From NCBI RefSeq assembly GCF_013282215.1, contig NZ_CP048103.1, positions 1,798,001 through 1,862,000 of the forward strand: DNA of 64,000 nucleotides, written 5' to 3'. Each line of letters starts with the position of its first letter. Position 1 is the stretch's first letter. This document shows, in pieces, positions 46,903 through 54,574 of the stretch. The stretch comes from Kroppenstedtia eburnea. GTDB taxonomy: Bacteria > Bacillota > Bacilli > Thermoactinomycetales > DSM-45169. Below the pieces are notes generated by a model. It was not told the origin of the DNA and did no database searches. It worked only from the letters and a program-made list of their open reading frames with translations. Both the position numbers and the translations under genes were made by a program.

Positions 46903-46936
46903 AGGGACAACGGGAATCACCCCACCCGTTGTCCTG
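46903..46936 (+). terminator. Terminator after metY
   Basis: GGACAACGGG / CCCGTTGTCC stem; no long T-run. A second stem AGAGCCTGCC / GGCAGGCTCT (47022-47048) serves the opposite gene. Confidence 0.6.
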
Positions 46937-47050
46937 ACTTCGGTTGATCGTGGCTGTTAAACCGCCTTTGTGGGGAAAACCTAGTCCCACGGGATTCACA
47001 CCGGGAATCAAAAACGGAAAAGAGCCTGCCTTGAATCGGCAGGCTCTCTC

Positions 47051-48043
47051 TTATGAAATCTGAAATCCAAGCTTCCCAAACTGCTTTCCTTCCTTCATCC
47101 GGAGAAAAGCAGCCGGGGCTTCTGACAGGGGATAAATTCGGTCCAGGACGGGACGGATTTGATGGGCTGATACGAGGTCAAGCATCTGTCGAAACTCTTC
47201 CGAGCTCCCCATCGTCGAGCCCATCAGGGTGAATTGGCCGAAGAAAAAGGGGCGCAGGGGAACTTCCACATGGGGACCGCTGGTCTCGCCGAAGGTGACC
47301 AGACGGCCGCCGGGCAGGAGTCGGCCCAGGGATTTCTCAAACGTGGCCGGGCCCACACTGTCGATTACCAGATGGACTTTCTCCCCCTTCATCTGTTCCT
47401 GCCAGTCTCCGTCGCTGTCGATGGCGGTGTCCGCCCCCAACTCCAGGGCCCGGCTCCGTTTTTCTTCGCTGCGGGAAGTGACGGTCACCCGTGCACCCGC
47501 CGCTTTGGCCATACTCAGCATAAAGGTGGATACCCCGCTGCCGATCCCGACAATCAGCACATGCTCCCCAGCCTTCAAGCCTCCACGGCTGAACAGGGCC
47601 CGGTATCCGGTCAGAGCCGCCAAGGGAAGGACTCCCGCTTCCTCCCAAGTGAGATGCTCCGGTTTGGGCTCCACATTGCCGGCGGGGATGACAGTGCTGT
47701 GGGCGAAGGTGCCCCGGGTCGGCACTCCCAGGATGTCAAATTCTTCAGGGGGAGCTGCGCTTTGATGAGGCCAGTTGAGGCTGGGATTGATCACCACTTC
47801 GTCTCCCTCTTTAATCCCCGATACCCCGTCTCCGACCGTTTCCACGATCCCTGCCCCGTCGGAACCGAGAATCACCGGATCATCAGTGTCACGGGGTCGG
47901 TTCAGAACCCGGAGATCCCGATGATTGAGACCGGCGGTTTTCAGGCGAATCTTCACTTCCCCCCTTCCGGGAGCCGCTTCCTTCATCTCCGTCACTTTCA
48001 ACCCATCAAACCCCGGGGGTGCATGATGGACTACAGCTTTCAT
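47051..48043 (-). CDS. Medium-chain dehydrogenase/reductase (zinc-binding alcohol dehydrogenase-like)
   Basis: A 330-residue MDR-family oxidoreductase: GroES-like N-terminal domain (GLNHRDLRVL, ILGSDGAGIVETVG) and a Rossmann domain with IVGIGSGVSTFMLSMAKAAGA. The catalytic zinc Cys is absent at the usual place, so it is probably a quinone or enoyl reductase type. GGAGG lies before ATG 48043. The substrate is unknown. Confidence 0.85.
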   Translation of the reverse strand: MKAVVHHAPPGFDGLKVTEMKEAAPGRGEVKIRLKTAGLNHRDLRVLNRPRDTDDPVILGSDGAGIVETVGDGVSGIKEGDEVVINPSLNWPHQSAAPPEEFDILGVPTRGTFAHSTVIPAGNVEPKPEHLTWEEAGVLPLAALTGYRALFSRGGLKAGEHVLIVGIGSGVSTFMLSMAKAAGARVTVTSRSEEKRSRALELGADTAIDSDGDWQEQMKGEKVHLVIDSVGPATFEKSLGRLLPGGRLVTFGETSGPHVEVPLRPFFFGQFTLMGSTMGSSEEFRQMLDLVSAHQIRPVLDRIYPLSEAPAAFLRMKEGKQFGKLGFQIS

Positions 48044-48199
48044 GAAATATACCTCCTTCATCTTCACTGTCCCCATTCCCCTTGCCAAACTCTACCGGAT
48101 CAAGATACAGCATCACATTTTATCCCTGAATGGGGCTCCGGATGTTATAGGCGTTCCCTCTGGATTTGTGGTCGTCTGTTGCCGGATGATACAGGGAAT

Positions 48200-48246
48200 C
48201 CATGATTATCATAACAGACCACCTGCCATCTGAAAATTCAGCAGAG
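48200..48246 (+). repeat. Short repeat left of the Nif3-like gene
   Basis: CCATGATTAT(CA)TAACAGACCA ... CTGAAAATTCAG; a close copy lies at 49475-49518 in the same orientation, so the pair brackets the Nif3-like gene and a small gene. Confidence 0.6.
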
Positions 48247-48252
48247 AAATAC

Positions 48253-49155
48253 TCACATCCACCATTTCACCTGCGGAACCAAGACACATTCCAGTCCATA
48301 ACGATGTTCGAGCCATCCCTTGATCCGGGTTTTCTTCACCAGATATTCAGATGCAGCATGGGAAACACCGATGAGGGACATGGAAGTCTCCCTGATATAA
48401 GCCATCATCTCCCGGTATCGGGTGCGTCCGTATTCATTGTCTATGTGGCAATGAATCTCCCCTGAAAGATAGGCTTGGGCTCCTTTTTTCTCCGCTTCCT
48501 TTAAAGCGGAAACCTTGTCCCCACAACCGGCAACGACGGCAATCCGTCGGATGTTTTCCCGTTTTTGACCCTCAAAATCGACGTACGGTATATCAAAGAT
48601 CTCCTCCGCTTGTTGGATCAGTGAGTCAGTATCGGTTTCATCCAACTCACAAATCAATCCGCATTCATTGAAAAATGAATCGATCACGTTTCCCCCCAGA
48701 GCTTCCACAATGGCGAGGCTTGTGCCCACTTCCCGATGAACATCCAAGGGATGATGACAGGTGTAGATGGAAAGCCCCTTCTCCCGGATCGACCGAATCA
48801 AAGGAGTGGGGATCGGGATAAACCCTCTCCCCCAATCGCCCCGGGGATCACCGCATTCCATCGTGATGGGGTGATGCATAAACAACAGGTCTCCCCTCTT
48901 TCCCTCCTCCAAAAATCGTTCCAGTATCGGTTCGGTGGGAAAAACCGCAAGAAAGATCTTGCCAACTTCAACCCCTCCACGGATCATCAGTCCATTGAAA
49001 CGCTCCGTGAATTCCGGTTCAAACTCCCGTTTCCAATCCAAATCGGTTTTCTCATAAACCGCGGGAATAAACCGGGAAAAGGCCGGATCGGGCCCAAAGT
49101 CGTTCAGACGGAAAAACTTAGACAAATCCTCTTCCAATCGCTCTAACAAAACCAT
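48253..49155 (-). CDS. Nif3-like dinuclear metal centre protein
   Basis: A 300-residue protein of the NIF3/YqfO family, whose members form hexameric rings with a two-metal site. Metal-binding motifs are LLFMHHPI in the first half, HHPLDVHREVGTSLA in the middle and GVSHAASEYLVKK near the end. The biochemical role of the family is not settled; GTP cyclohydrolase-like activity has been proposed. GGAGGGAAGG lies before the ATG. Confidence 0.85.
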   Translation of the reverse strand: MVLLERLEEDLSKFFRLNDFGPDPAFSRFIPAVYEKTDLDWKREFEPEFTERFNGLMIRGGVEVGKIFLAVFPTEPILERFLEEGKRGDLLFMHHPITMECGDPRGDWGRGFIPIPTPLIRSIREKGLSIYTCHHPLDVHREVGTSLAIVEALGGNVIDSFFNECGLICELDETDTDSLIQQAEEIFDIPYVDFEGQKRENIRRIAVVAGCGDKVSALKEAEKKGAQAYLSGEIHCHIDNEYGRTRYREMMAYIRETSMSLIGVSHAASEYLVKKTRIKGWLEHRYGLECVLVPQVKWWM

Positions 49156-49249
49156 TCCCTTCCCTCCTCCCTGATCGGAATATCCCCCCTCCGGGATAAT
49201 TCAATTGGAACATGGAAGATACGATAGAGGGAGGATTGAAGGCGTGTTT

Positions 49250-49399
49250 CTATGTTTTCATCAAAAACCCGGCAATTCCAACAAAAACAGCAGAGAGGAT
49301 AAATGCCGTCAGGCCTTTATCCAAGACGATTGCAAAGATCACCATGGATAAACCGCTTAATACAAATGCAAGTCTGACTAACCATGATCTAAGCTTCAT
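49250..49399 (-). CDS. Small membrane protein (49 aa)
   Basis: MKLRSWLVRLAFVLSGLSM opens a 49-residue protein with two hydrophobic helices (about residues 7-27 and 31-47) and the end FVGIAGFLMKT. GGTGATTGG lies before ATG 49399. Two-helix proteins of this sort are common and poorly characterised in Bacillales. It is too short for routine gene finding, but the alternating polar and membrane pattern and the ribosome site favour a real gene. Confidence 0.5.
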   Translation of the reverse strand: MKLRSWLVRLAFVLSGLSMVIFAIVLDKGLTAFILSAVFVGIAGFLMKT

Positions 49400-49474
49400 C
49401 CAATCACCATATTTCTTAATTTAGCTCGCTTGCGTTTCTCCTTAACATTTCTTTCTGTTCGATAAGAGGCAGTG

Positions 49475-49518
49475 CCATGATTATAACAGACCATCCATCA
49501 ACTGAAAATTCAGTCGGG
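49475..49518 (+). repeat. Short repeat right of the Nif3-like gene
   Basis: Second copy of the element at 48200: CCATGATTATAACAGACCAT ... CTGAAAATTCAG. Confidence 0.6.
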
Positions 49519-49605
49519 GTCGTGTCCGGTAATTCAATAAATCATCGATGGATCGGGATGGAGCTTAACATGGCTTATTACGAGCCAAGATGGAAAAACA
49601 CAAGC

Positions 49606-49646
49606 CGCAAAAAAGCCCGGAACCCTTGATACATCAAGGGTTCCGG
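49606..49646 (-). terminator. Terminator of the SDR/RDD operon
   Basis: AAAAAAGCCCGGAACCCTTG and its complement around ATACAT; strong, T-rich in both directions. Confidence 0.9.
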
Positions 49647-49652
49647 GCTTTT

Positions 49653-50396
49653 TTATCTGTAGAAGCCACCCTCCGAGTGGATCACCTGCCCTGTGATCCA
49701 TCCCGCTTCTTTTCTCGCCAGAAAGGCGACCAGGCGGGCCGCGTCTTCCGGCAGGCCGATCCGTCCCAGCGGAAATCGCGGGAGGAGTTCCCGCCGGATC
49801 TCTTCTGTGATCCAGCCGGTGTCGGTCGGTCCCGGGTTGACTGCATTAACTGTGATCCCCTTGGGGGCCACCTCCGCCGCCAGAGTGCGGGTGAAGGCCT
49901 CAATCCCTCCCTTGGTGGCAACATAAGCCAACTCTCCGGGCATTGCACCCAGGGATTGACCGGAAGTCATACTGATGATTCGCCCATCGCTCCCCGACGG
50001 ACAGCGCCGGGCAAATTGAACACTTAACAGGAGTGAAGCCCGGAGATTGACCGCATAGTGGGCATCCAGACCATCCGCATCCAGTGTCTCAAAGGTGAGA
50101 TCCCGCTCCGAATGGGCGGCATTGTTGACCAGAATCCGGGGAAGATCCCACTCCGCCTCCACTTTCTCCAAGAGTTGACGCGGCGCTTGGGCATCCGCCA
50201 GGTTGATGGGAGAAAAACGAGCCTGTACACCGAAAGAATGTAACTCCTCTGCCAGCCTTCCGGCTTCATCTTCTTCCACTTCGGGAAGACAGGTAAACCA
50301 GACGTGATTTCCCTCCCGGGCCAAGGAACGACAAATGGCCGCCCCGATCCCTTGCCGGCGTCCGGCTCCGGTGATCAAAGCGATGTCACCTTTCAT
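49653..50396 (-). CDS. Short-chain dehydrogenase/reductase (3-oxoacyl-ACP reductase-like)
   Basis: A 247-residue SDR. The cofactor loop is TGAGRRQGIGAAICRSL, with NNAAHSE, catalytic Ser in SMTSGQSL and YVATKGG. The C-terminal GWITGQVIHSEGGFYR is typical of FabG-like enzymes, as is VNAVNPGPTDTGW. It overlaps the RDD gene by 11 bases, so the two are co-translated. The substrate is unknown. Confidence 0.85.
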   Translation of the reverse strand: MKGDIALITGAGRRQGIGAAICRSLAREGNHVWFTCLPEVEEDEAGRLAEELHSFGVQARFSPINLADAQAPRQLLEKVEAEWDLPRILVNNAAHSERDLTFETLDADGLDAHYAVNLRASLLLSVQFARRCPSGSDGRIISMTSGQSLGAMPGELAYVATKGGIEAFTRTLAAEVAPKGITVNAVNPGPTDTGWITEEIRRELLPRFPLGRIGLPEDAARLVAFLARKEAGWITGQVIHSEGGFYR

Positions 50397-51159
50397 GGAA
50401 ACCGCCCTCCCGGTTCATCTGGCGATTGCGCAACTGGAAATAGGCCGCCTCCAGATAAAACTCTTCCCGGCCTGCCACTGTCTTTGCAGGGGGCAACAGG
50501 GAGCGGGCCAATCTTTGCGCCAATTCCTGTCTCACCGCCGGGAACATCTCCTCCCGGCGGGTTAAGAAACGGCCCAAGAGTGCCCAATTCCGATCCGATA
50601 CCCCGACCAATTCCGCCGGGGTCAGGACCGGTTCCCGGTGAGAAAACAACGGTTGCACACGGGGAACCTCCCGCTTTTCCTTCTGTACGACCATGGTCCC
50701 GGCGGCCAAATCTCCCAGCCGCTTTTCCCGGCGGTTGAAAAAGACGCTTATTCCACCCACCAAGTAGAAAAACGGCAAACCGTCCACCATCCGCAACAGA
50801 TTCCGCAGAAATATCGCCAGGAACCCCGGGGCCGTGCCGCGATCCGTCACCACACGCAGGCCGACGGCTCGTTTCCCCACGGTTTGCCCATTCATGAAAT
50901 ATTCCGTGAGGACATAGTAGCACAAGGGAATGAAAAAGAGCAGAAAGAGAAAGATTCCCATCGTCACCGAGGCCCAAAAGGGACTGCCCAGATTGGCCGA
51001 AGCGGCAAAAAACAAGATACCAAAAAAGATAAGGATGAATTGAACAAACCCGAGGATCAGCCAGTCGAGCAACAGGGAGAGCGCCCGGCTCCCAAGTCCC
51101 GCTGTTTCAAACTCCAACTTCACATGCTCAGGGGTGGTGACGGTGACCCGGTTTTCCAT
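50386..51159 (-). CDS. RDD-family membrane protein
   Basis: A 257-residue protein with three to four membrane helices. The RDD signature residues (Arg in AGLGSRALSLLLDWLI with two Asp downstream, and GQTVGKRAVGLRVV) are in place. A soluble C-terminal part of about 100 residues follows (VGVSDRNWALLGRFLTRR). RDD proteins often lie beside SpoIIM-family and MoxR genes, and here the SpoIIM-like gene is divergent. AAAGGAGAG lies before ATG 51159. Some RDD proteins act in Na+ or osmotic stress; the role here is unknown. Confidence 0.85.
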   Translation of the reverse strand: MENRVTVTTPEHVKLEFETAGLGSRALSLLLDWLILGFVQFILIFFGILFFAASANLGSPFWASVTMGIFLFLLFFIPLCYYVLTEYFMNGQTVGKRAVGLRVVTDRGTAPGFLAIFLRNLLRMVDGLPFFYLVGGISVFFNRREKRLGDLAAGTMVVQKEKREVPRVQPLFSHREPVLTPAELVGVSDRNWALLGRFLTRREEMFPAVRQELAQRLARSLLPPAKTVAGREEFYLEAAYFQLRNRQMNREGGFHER

Positions 51160-51221
51160 CGACCTCTCTCCTTTCCGACATACTTCGTGATACAATCATT
51201 TGTGGAGGTGATTTCGGCCCA

Positions 51222-52202
51222 ATGTCGAGCCAATCCGCTTACCGTCTGCCCCATTTTATCCGTAAAAACCAACCGGACTGGGACAGATTGGAGGAACTGA
51301 TCCGAATATTCCGCTCCCGTCAGGCCCGCCGCAAAGAATTGAATGAACTGGGACATACATACCGCCGGGTGGCTGCTCATCTCGCTTATGCTCAGACTTA
51401 TTTTCCCGACCATACCGTCACAGCTTATCTGAACGGATTGGCGGCACAGGCTTACGAAGCGATCTATGCCACCCACGGGAAGGGAGATTTGAGGGAGGGG
51501 CTTCGTTTTTTCACCCGTCGCTTTCCGGCATTGTTTCATGAACGGATTCCCTTTTTTCTGGTCGCTCTTCTTCTGTTTGCTGCGGGAGCCGGGCTCGCCT
51601 TTGGCTATACCTGGGTGAATCCCACGTATTCGGCGGCTTTTCTCCCGCCGGGGTTGGAAGTGGACCCCCATGCCCTCGAGTCGGGAGAACAGTGGGACCA
51701 TGCGATCGTCTCCAGCGAGATTATGACAAACAACATCCAAGTGGCTTTCCTTTGCTTTGCATTGGGAGCCCTTCTGGGTGTGGGCACCCTTTGGGTGTTG
51801 TTTTCAAACGGACTCCTGGTGGGAGCCATCGCCGCCCTCTTCCACCGGGCCGGGGAAGCCTACGCTTTATGGGCGTTCATCTGGCCCCACGGGGTGATTG
51901 AATTGACCGCCATTTTCATCGCCGGTGCCGCCGGGATGTCCCTCGCCTATGCTTTCTGGGTTCCCGGGGAACTGACCCGCGTGGAGGCCTTCAAACGGGA
52001 GGCAAAAGTGACGGTCCAGCTGATCCTGGGTGTGATCCCGATGTTTATCGTGGCTGCCCTGATCGAAGGATTTATCACCCCTGCCCCATGGCCTCATTGG
52101 AGTAAGTACCTGGTGGCCCTCATCACCTTGCTGCTCCTGTTTATTTACTTTGGCGGTCCCGCTTGGCTTCTCCGGCGCCAGCAAGCTTCGGCCACCGACT
52201 GA
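51222..52202 (+). CDS. Stage II sporulation protein M family membrane protein
   Basis: A 326-residue protein of the SpoIIM/DUF95 superfamily. A soluble helical N-terminus (about residues 1-100) precedes six or so membrane helices. The typical core EIMTNNIQVAFLCFALGALLGVGT and HGVIELTAIFIAGAAG is present in full. True SpoIIM acts in forespore engulfment and is about 215 residues, so this longer version with an RDD neighbour is the paralogue found in many bacteria rather than the engulfment protein. GGAGGTG lies before the ATG. Confidence 0.85.
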   Translation: MSSQSAYRLPHFIRKNQPDWDRLEELIRIFRSRQARRKELNELGHTYRRVAAHLAYAQTYFPDHTVTAYLNGLAAQAYEAIYATHGKGDLREGLRFFTRRFPALFHERIPFFLVALLLFAAGAGLAFGYTWVNPTYSAAFLPPGLEVDPHALESGEQWDHAIVSSEIMTNNIQVAFLCFALGALLGVGTLWVLFSNGLLVGAIAALFHRAGEAYALWAFIWPHGVIELTAIFIAGAAGMSLAYAFWVPGELTRVEAFKREAKVTVQLILGVIPMFIVAALIEGFITPAPWPHWSKYLVALITLLLLFIYFGGPAWLLRRQQASATD

Positions 52203-52257
52203 TCGGTTCGTCTCAATTGTACCTGAAATCCGGATGTAAAACAGCGAAAACAAAGAA

Positions 52258-52288
52258 AAACAACCGGCCCTCAACGCCGGTTGTTTTT
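52258..52288. terminator. Bidirectional terminator
   Basis: AACAACCGGC-cctcaac-GCCGGTTGTT followed by TTTCTTTG. Confidence 0.85.
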
Positions 52289-52304
52289 CTTTGTGACAGC
52301 CACA

Positions 52305-53363
52305 TCAATGATGGTACTTTCGATATGCTTTACGGCTCCGTTTGCGTTTCCGTCTCTCTTCCGCCTGCAGGCGTTTATCTTTTTTCAACTCCAGGTGAAA
52401 CAGTTCCCTTTGCAGCTTGCGGTAGTTCTCCAGCCGACCGGGATCCAGAAGGCCTGATTGAATTGCCTTCTCCACAGCACAATCCGGCTCCCCTTCATGG
52501 CGGCAGTCGCGAAAGGTGCATTCTTTGGCCAGGGTTTCAATATCTTGAAAGGTTCCGGCCAACCCGGTATCGGCATCCCACAGTTGCAGTTCCCGAAGTC
52601 CCGGAGTGTCAATCAAGATCCCGCCGCGGGGGAGGATCACCAATTCCCGATGTGTGGTGGTATGACGCCCCCGCCCATCTTTGGCTCTGACTTCACCGGT
52701 CTGCAACAGTGTCTTCCCATACAGAAAGTTCGTCAGGGTCGATTTTCCCGCTCCGGAAGAGCTCATCAGAGCCACTGTTTGTCCCGGTTGCAAATAAGGG
52801 GATAATTCCTCCAATCCCCAACCCTCTTGTGAGCTGATCACATGGATCGGAACCCTAGGGGCGAGAGTTGACGCTTCTGCGGCTTTCTGTTCAGGGTTGG
52901 AACACAGATCCGCCTTTGAAAGCAGAATCACCGGTTCAGCCCCGCTCTCCCATACTGTGGTCAGATACCGTTCCAATCGACGGGGATTGTAATCCCGATC
53001 CAGAGAAAGAATCACGAACACCTGGTCCATATTGGCGGCCACCACCTGTTCGATGGTCTCCACCCCCGCCGCCTTGCGGGCCAAGGTGCTTCGTCTTGGC
53101 AATACCGCCTCGATGATCCCATGGCTATCCTCCGGTGAGTTGCGAAAGATCACCCAGTCTCCCACCGTTGGAAATGCTTCCGGTCCCGTAGCCGAAAATC
53201 GAAAAGTACCGGAGACTGCTCCGGTCATCTCTTCAGTTTCCGTCAGAATCTTGTAGAGTCCCCCTCTGTTCCACCGAAACCCTACCCACTCTTTGGCCTG
53301 GTACAGCCATCTTGCGGTAATGTTCATCAAAAAAGAGGACCATCCCAATGGTTGCAGATCCAA
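52305..53363 (-). CDS. rsgA: Ribosome small-subunit GTPase RsgA (or paralogue)
   Basis: A circularly permuted GTPase that checks 30S maturation. The order is an OB-fold (about residues 45-95), then G4 LLSKADLC, G1 MSSSGAGKSTL and G3 DTPG, and a C-terminal zinc domain CTFRDCRHEGEPDC. The 352 residues include a basic tail (RRKRKRSRKAYRK). The usual rsgA sits next to prkC/rpe; this one is isolated, so it may be a second copy. The start is TTG 53363 behind GGAGGAAAC. Confidence 0.88.
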   Translation of the reverse strand: MDLQPLGWSSFLMNITARWLYQAKEWVGFRWNRGGLYKILTETEEMTGAVSGTFRFSATGPEAFPTVGDWVIFRNSPEDSHGIIEAVLPRRSTLARKAAGVETIEQVVAANMDQVFVILSLDRDYNPRRLERYLTTVWESGAEPVILLSKADLCSNPEQKAAEASTLAPRVPIHVISSQEGWGLEELSPYLQPGQTVALMSSSGAGKSTLTNFLYGKTLLQTGEVRAKDGRGRHTTTHRELVILPRGGILIDTPGLRELQLWDADTGLAGTFQDIETLAKECTFRDCRHEGEPDCAVEKAIQSGLLDPGRLENYRKLQRELFHLELKKDKRLQAEERRKRKRSRKAYRKYHH

Positions 53364-53749
53364 TCTGTTTCCTCCCGGTTACAGACATGACCGGGCCGAT
53401 CCCTGTCCTCCTCGAAAATGCATGGCAAAGGGTGACAACCGACTTTCCAAATGAACTAATCTGACTGAAATCATATGCATCTCCTCCTGAAAAAAGCTGT
53501 TTTCGGCCATGCCTGCTTGTGTGATCGGAATGACAGGTGATTTTATTATAGATCAGATCGGTTTTTGATTTAATCTGTTTGTGATGCAAACTGGTTTGGG
53601 ATTTCGGGGTATGGTTTATGGACGGTTGCTGAATTGAATCTGATGCCGCGAGTGCGCCGGACACTTTACCCTCTCTCGAATAGAATGCGCCAAACGCAAG
53701 GCATCATCGTAATTTTCACGTATGACCTTCATATCAATTTGGCCACGGA
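53364..53749. other. Intergenic region before the transposon
   Basis: No convincing gene. The segment 53634-53822 has an open frame that ends in the repeated peptide tail but lacks any recognised domain or ribosome site, so it reads as a gene remnant. Confidence 0.5.
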
Positions 53750-53853
53750 GAAGATTCTCCAGTTTGGGGGAGAGGGAGCATCGGCCGATTTTGGGGCCAT
53801 TACCCCATTAAATGGGAAATGACTTGAGATCCACTTGGATCTCAAGTCATTTC
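53750..53853 (+). repeat. Tail-plus-hairpin repeat, copy A
   Basis: The plus strand encodes ILQFGGEGASADFGAITP-LNGK followed by a stop. The perfect hairpin AAATGACTTGAGATCC / GGATCTCAAGTCATTT lies at about 53818-53853. It resembles the ends at 25113-25200 and 60925-61040. The hairpin also lies directly after the stop of the recombinase gene at 53858 and can terminate it. Confidence 0.7.
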
Positions 53854-53857
53854 GTGT

Positions 53858-54562
53858 TTATACAGGGAACTCAGGGATGACACGCTCGTATTCATCCTGA
53901 GCATCGGTAATGGTCAATTTAGAATATACCTCAAGGGATTTACGGCTTGCATGTCCAGAATAAGGCTGGATGAGTGCATCGTCAATGCCTTGTTTCTTGA
54001 GCCATGTTAGCAGAAAGTGACGCAACTTATGAGGTGAAATGGATTGGGTCATGCCAGCCTGATCGGAATACTTCTTGAGGATTTTCCGAATGCCGCGGTC
54101 GGTATATTTTTTCTTCCAGGACGATTCAAATAGATAAACGGCACCCTTTTTCTCCGTGCTATCGGCATGCATGGCCAACAGTTCCTTGAAGGCGGTTGGA
54201 AAGGGCACGATCCGATCCTTCTTCCCTTTACCCTCGTTCACTCGGATCTGGCAGCGCTGAAAATCAATGTCGCTCAGCTTGATGTTAATGAGTTCGCTTA
54301 CGCGGACACCCGTATACAGCAGGGTCTTTATGATCATCATGTCCTGGAAGTTCTTTGCCTTCCAGACGGCTTCATAATAGCGCTTAATCTCGTCTTCCGT
54401 GGGCACATAAGGCAATTTCTTATTTGCCCTCGGCACATCAATTTCCAACTCGGCACGCAGGTGCCGGAAAACGGCTTTCAAGTAATCATAATCCGGCCGT
54501 TCTTCGCGAAGGTATTTGGCCAGCTCCCGGGCCTTCTTTTTTGGCGGAGTTCGGTGTTTAAT
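53858..54562 (-). CDS. Transposon-borne tyrosine recombinase (TnpI-like)
   Basis: A 234-residue phage-integrase-family protein. Arg is in [13 protein letters not shown], HxLR in [13 protein letters not shown], His in [13 protein letters not shown], with the Tyr nucleophile there too. It follows tnpA directly: AGGAGG overlaps the tnpA stop, and the only codon at proper distance is ATT (54562). The first TTG in frame (54481) has no ribosome site and would remove 27 residues of a conserved-looking basic N-terminus ([15 protein letters not shown]). It probably resolves cointegrates of the Tn3-family element, as TnpI does in Tn4430. Confidence 0.85.
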   Translation of the reverse strand: MKHRTPPKKKARELAKYLREERPDYDYLKAVFRHLRAELEIDVPRANKKLPYVPTEDEIKRYYEAVWKAKNFQDMMIIKTLLYTGVRVSELINIKLSDIDFQRCQIRVNEGKGKKDRIVPFPTAFKELLAMHADSTEKKGAVYLFESSWKKKYTDRGIRKILKKYSDQAGMTQSISPHKLRHFLLTWLKKQGIDDALIQPYSGHASRKSLEVYSKLTITDAQDEYERVIPEFPV

Positions 54563-54574
54563 GGCGATCGCCTC

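Noticed and set aside
46903-47050. Possible S-box or T-box leader near metY
   Set aside because: The region is downstream, not upstream, of metY, and consists of two terminator-like stems. The upstream side has no room for a riboswitch because yheC/D ends 26 bases before.
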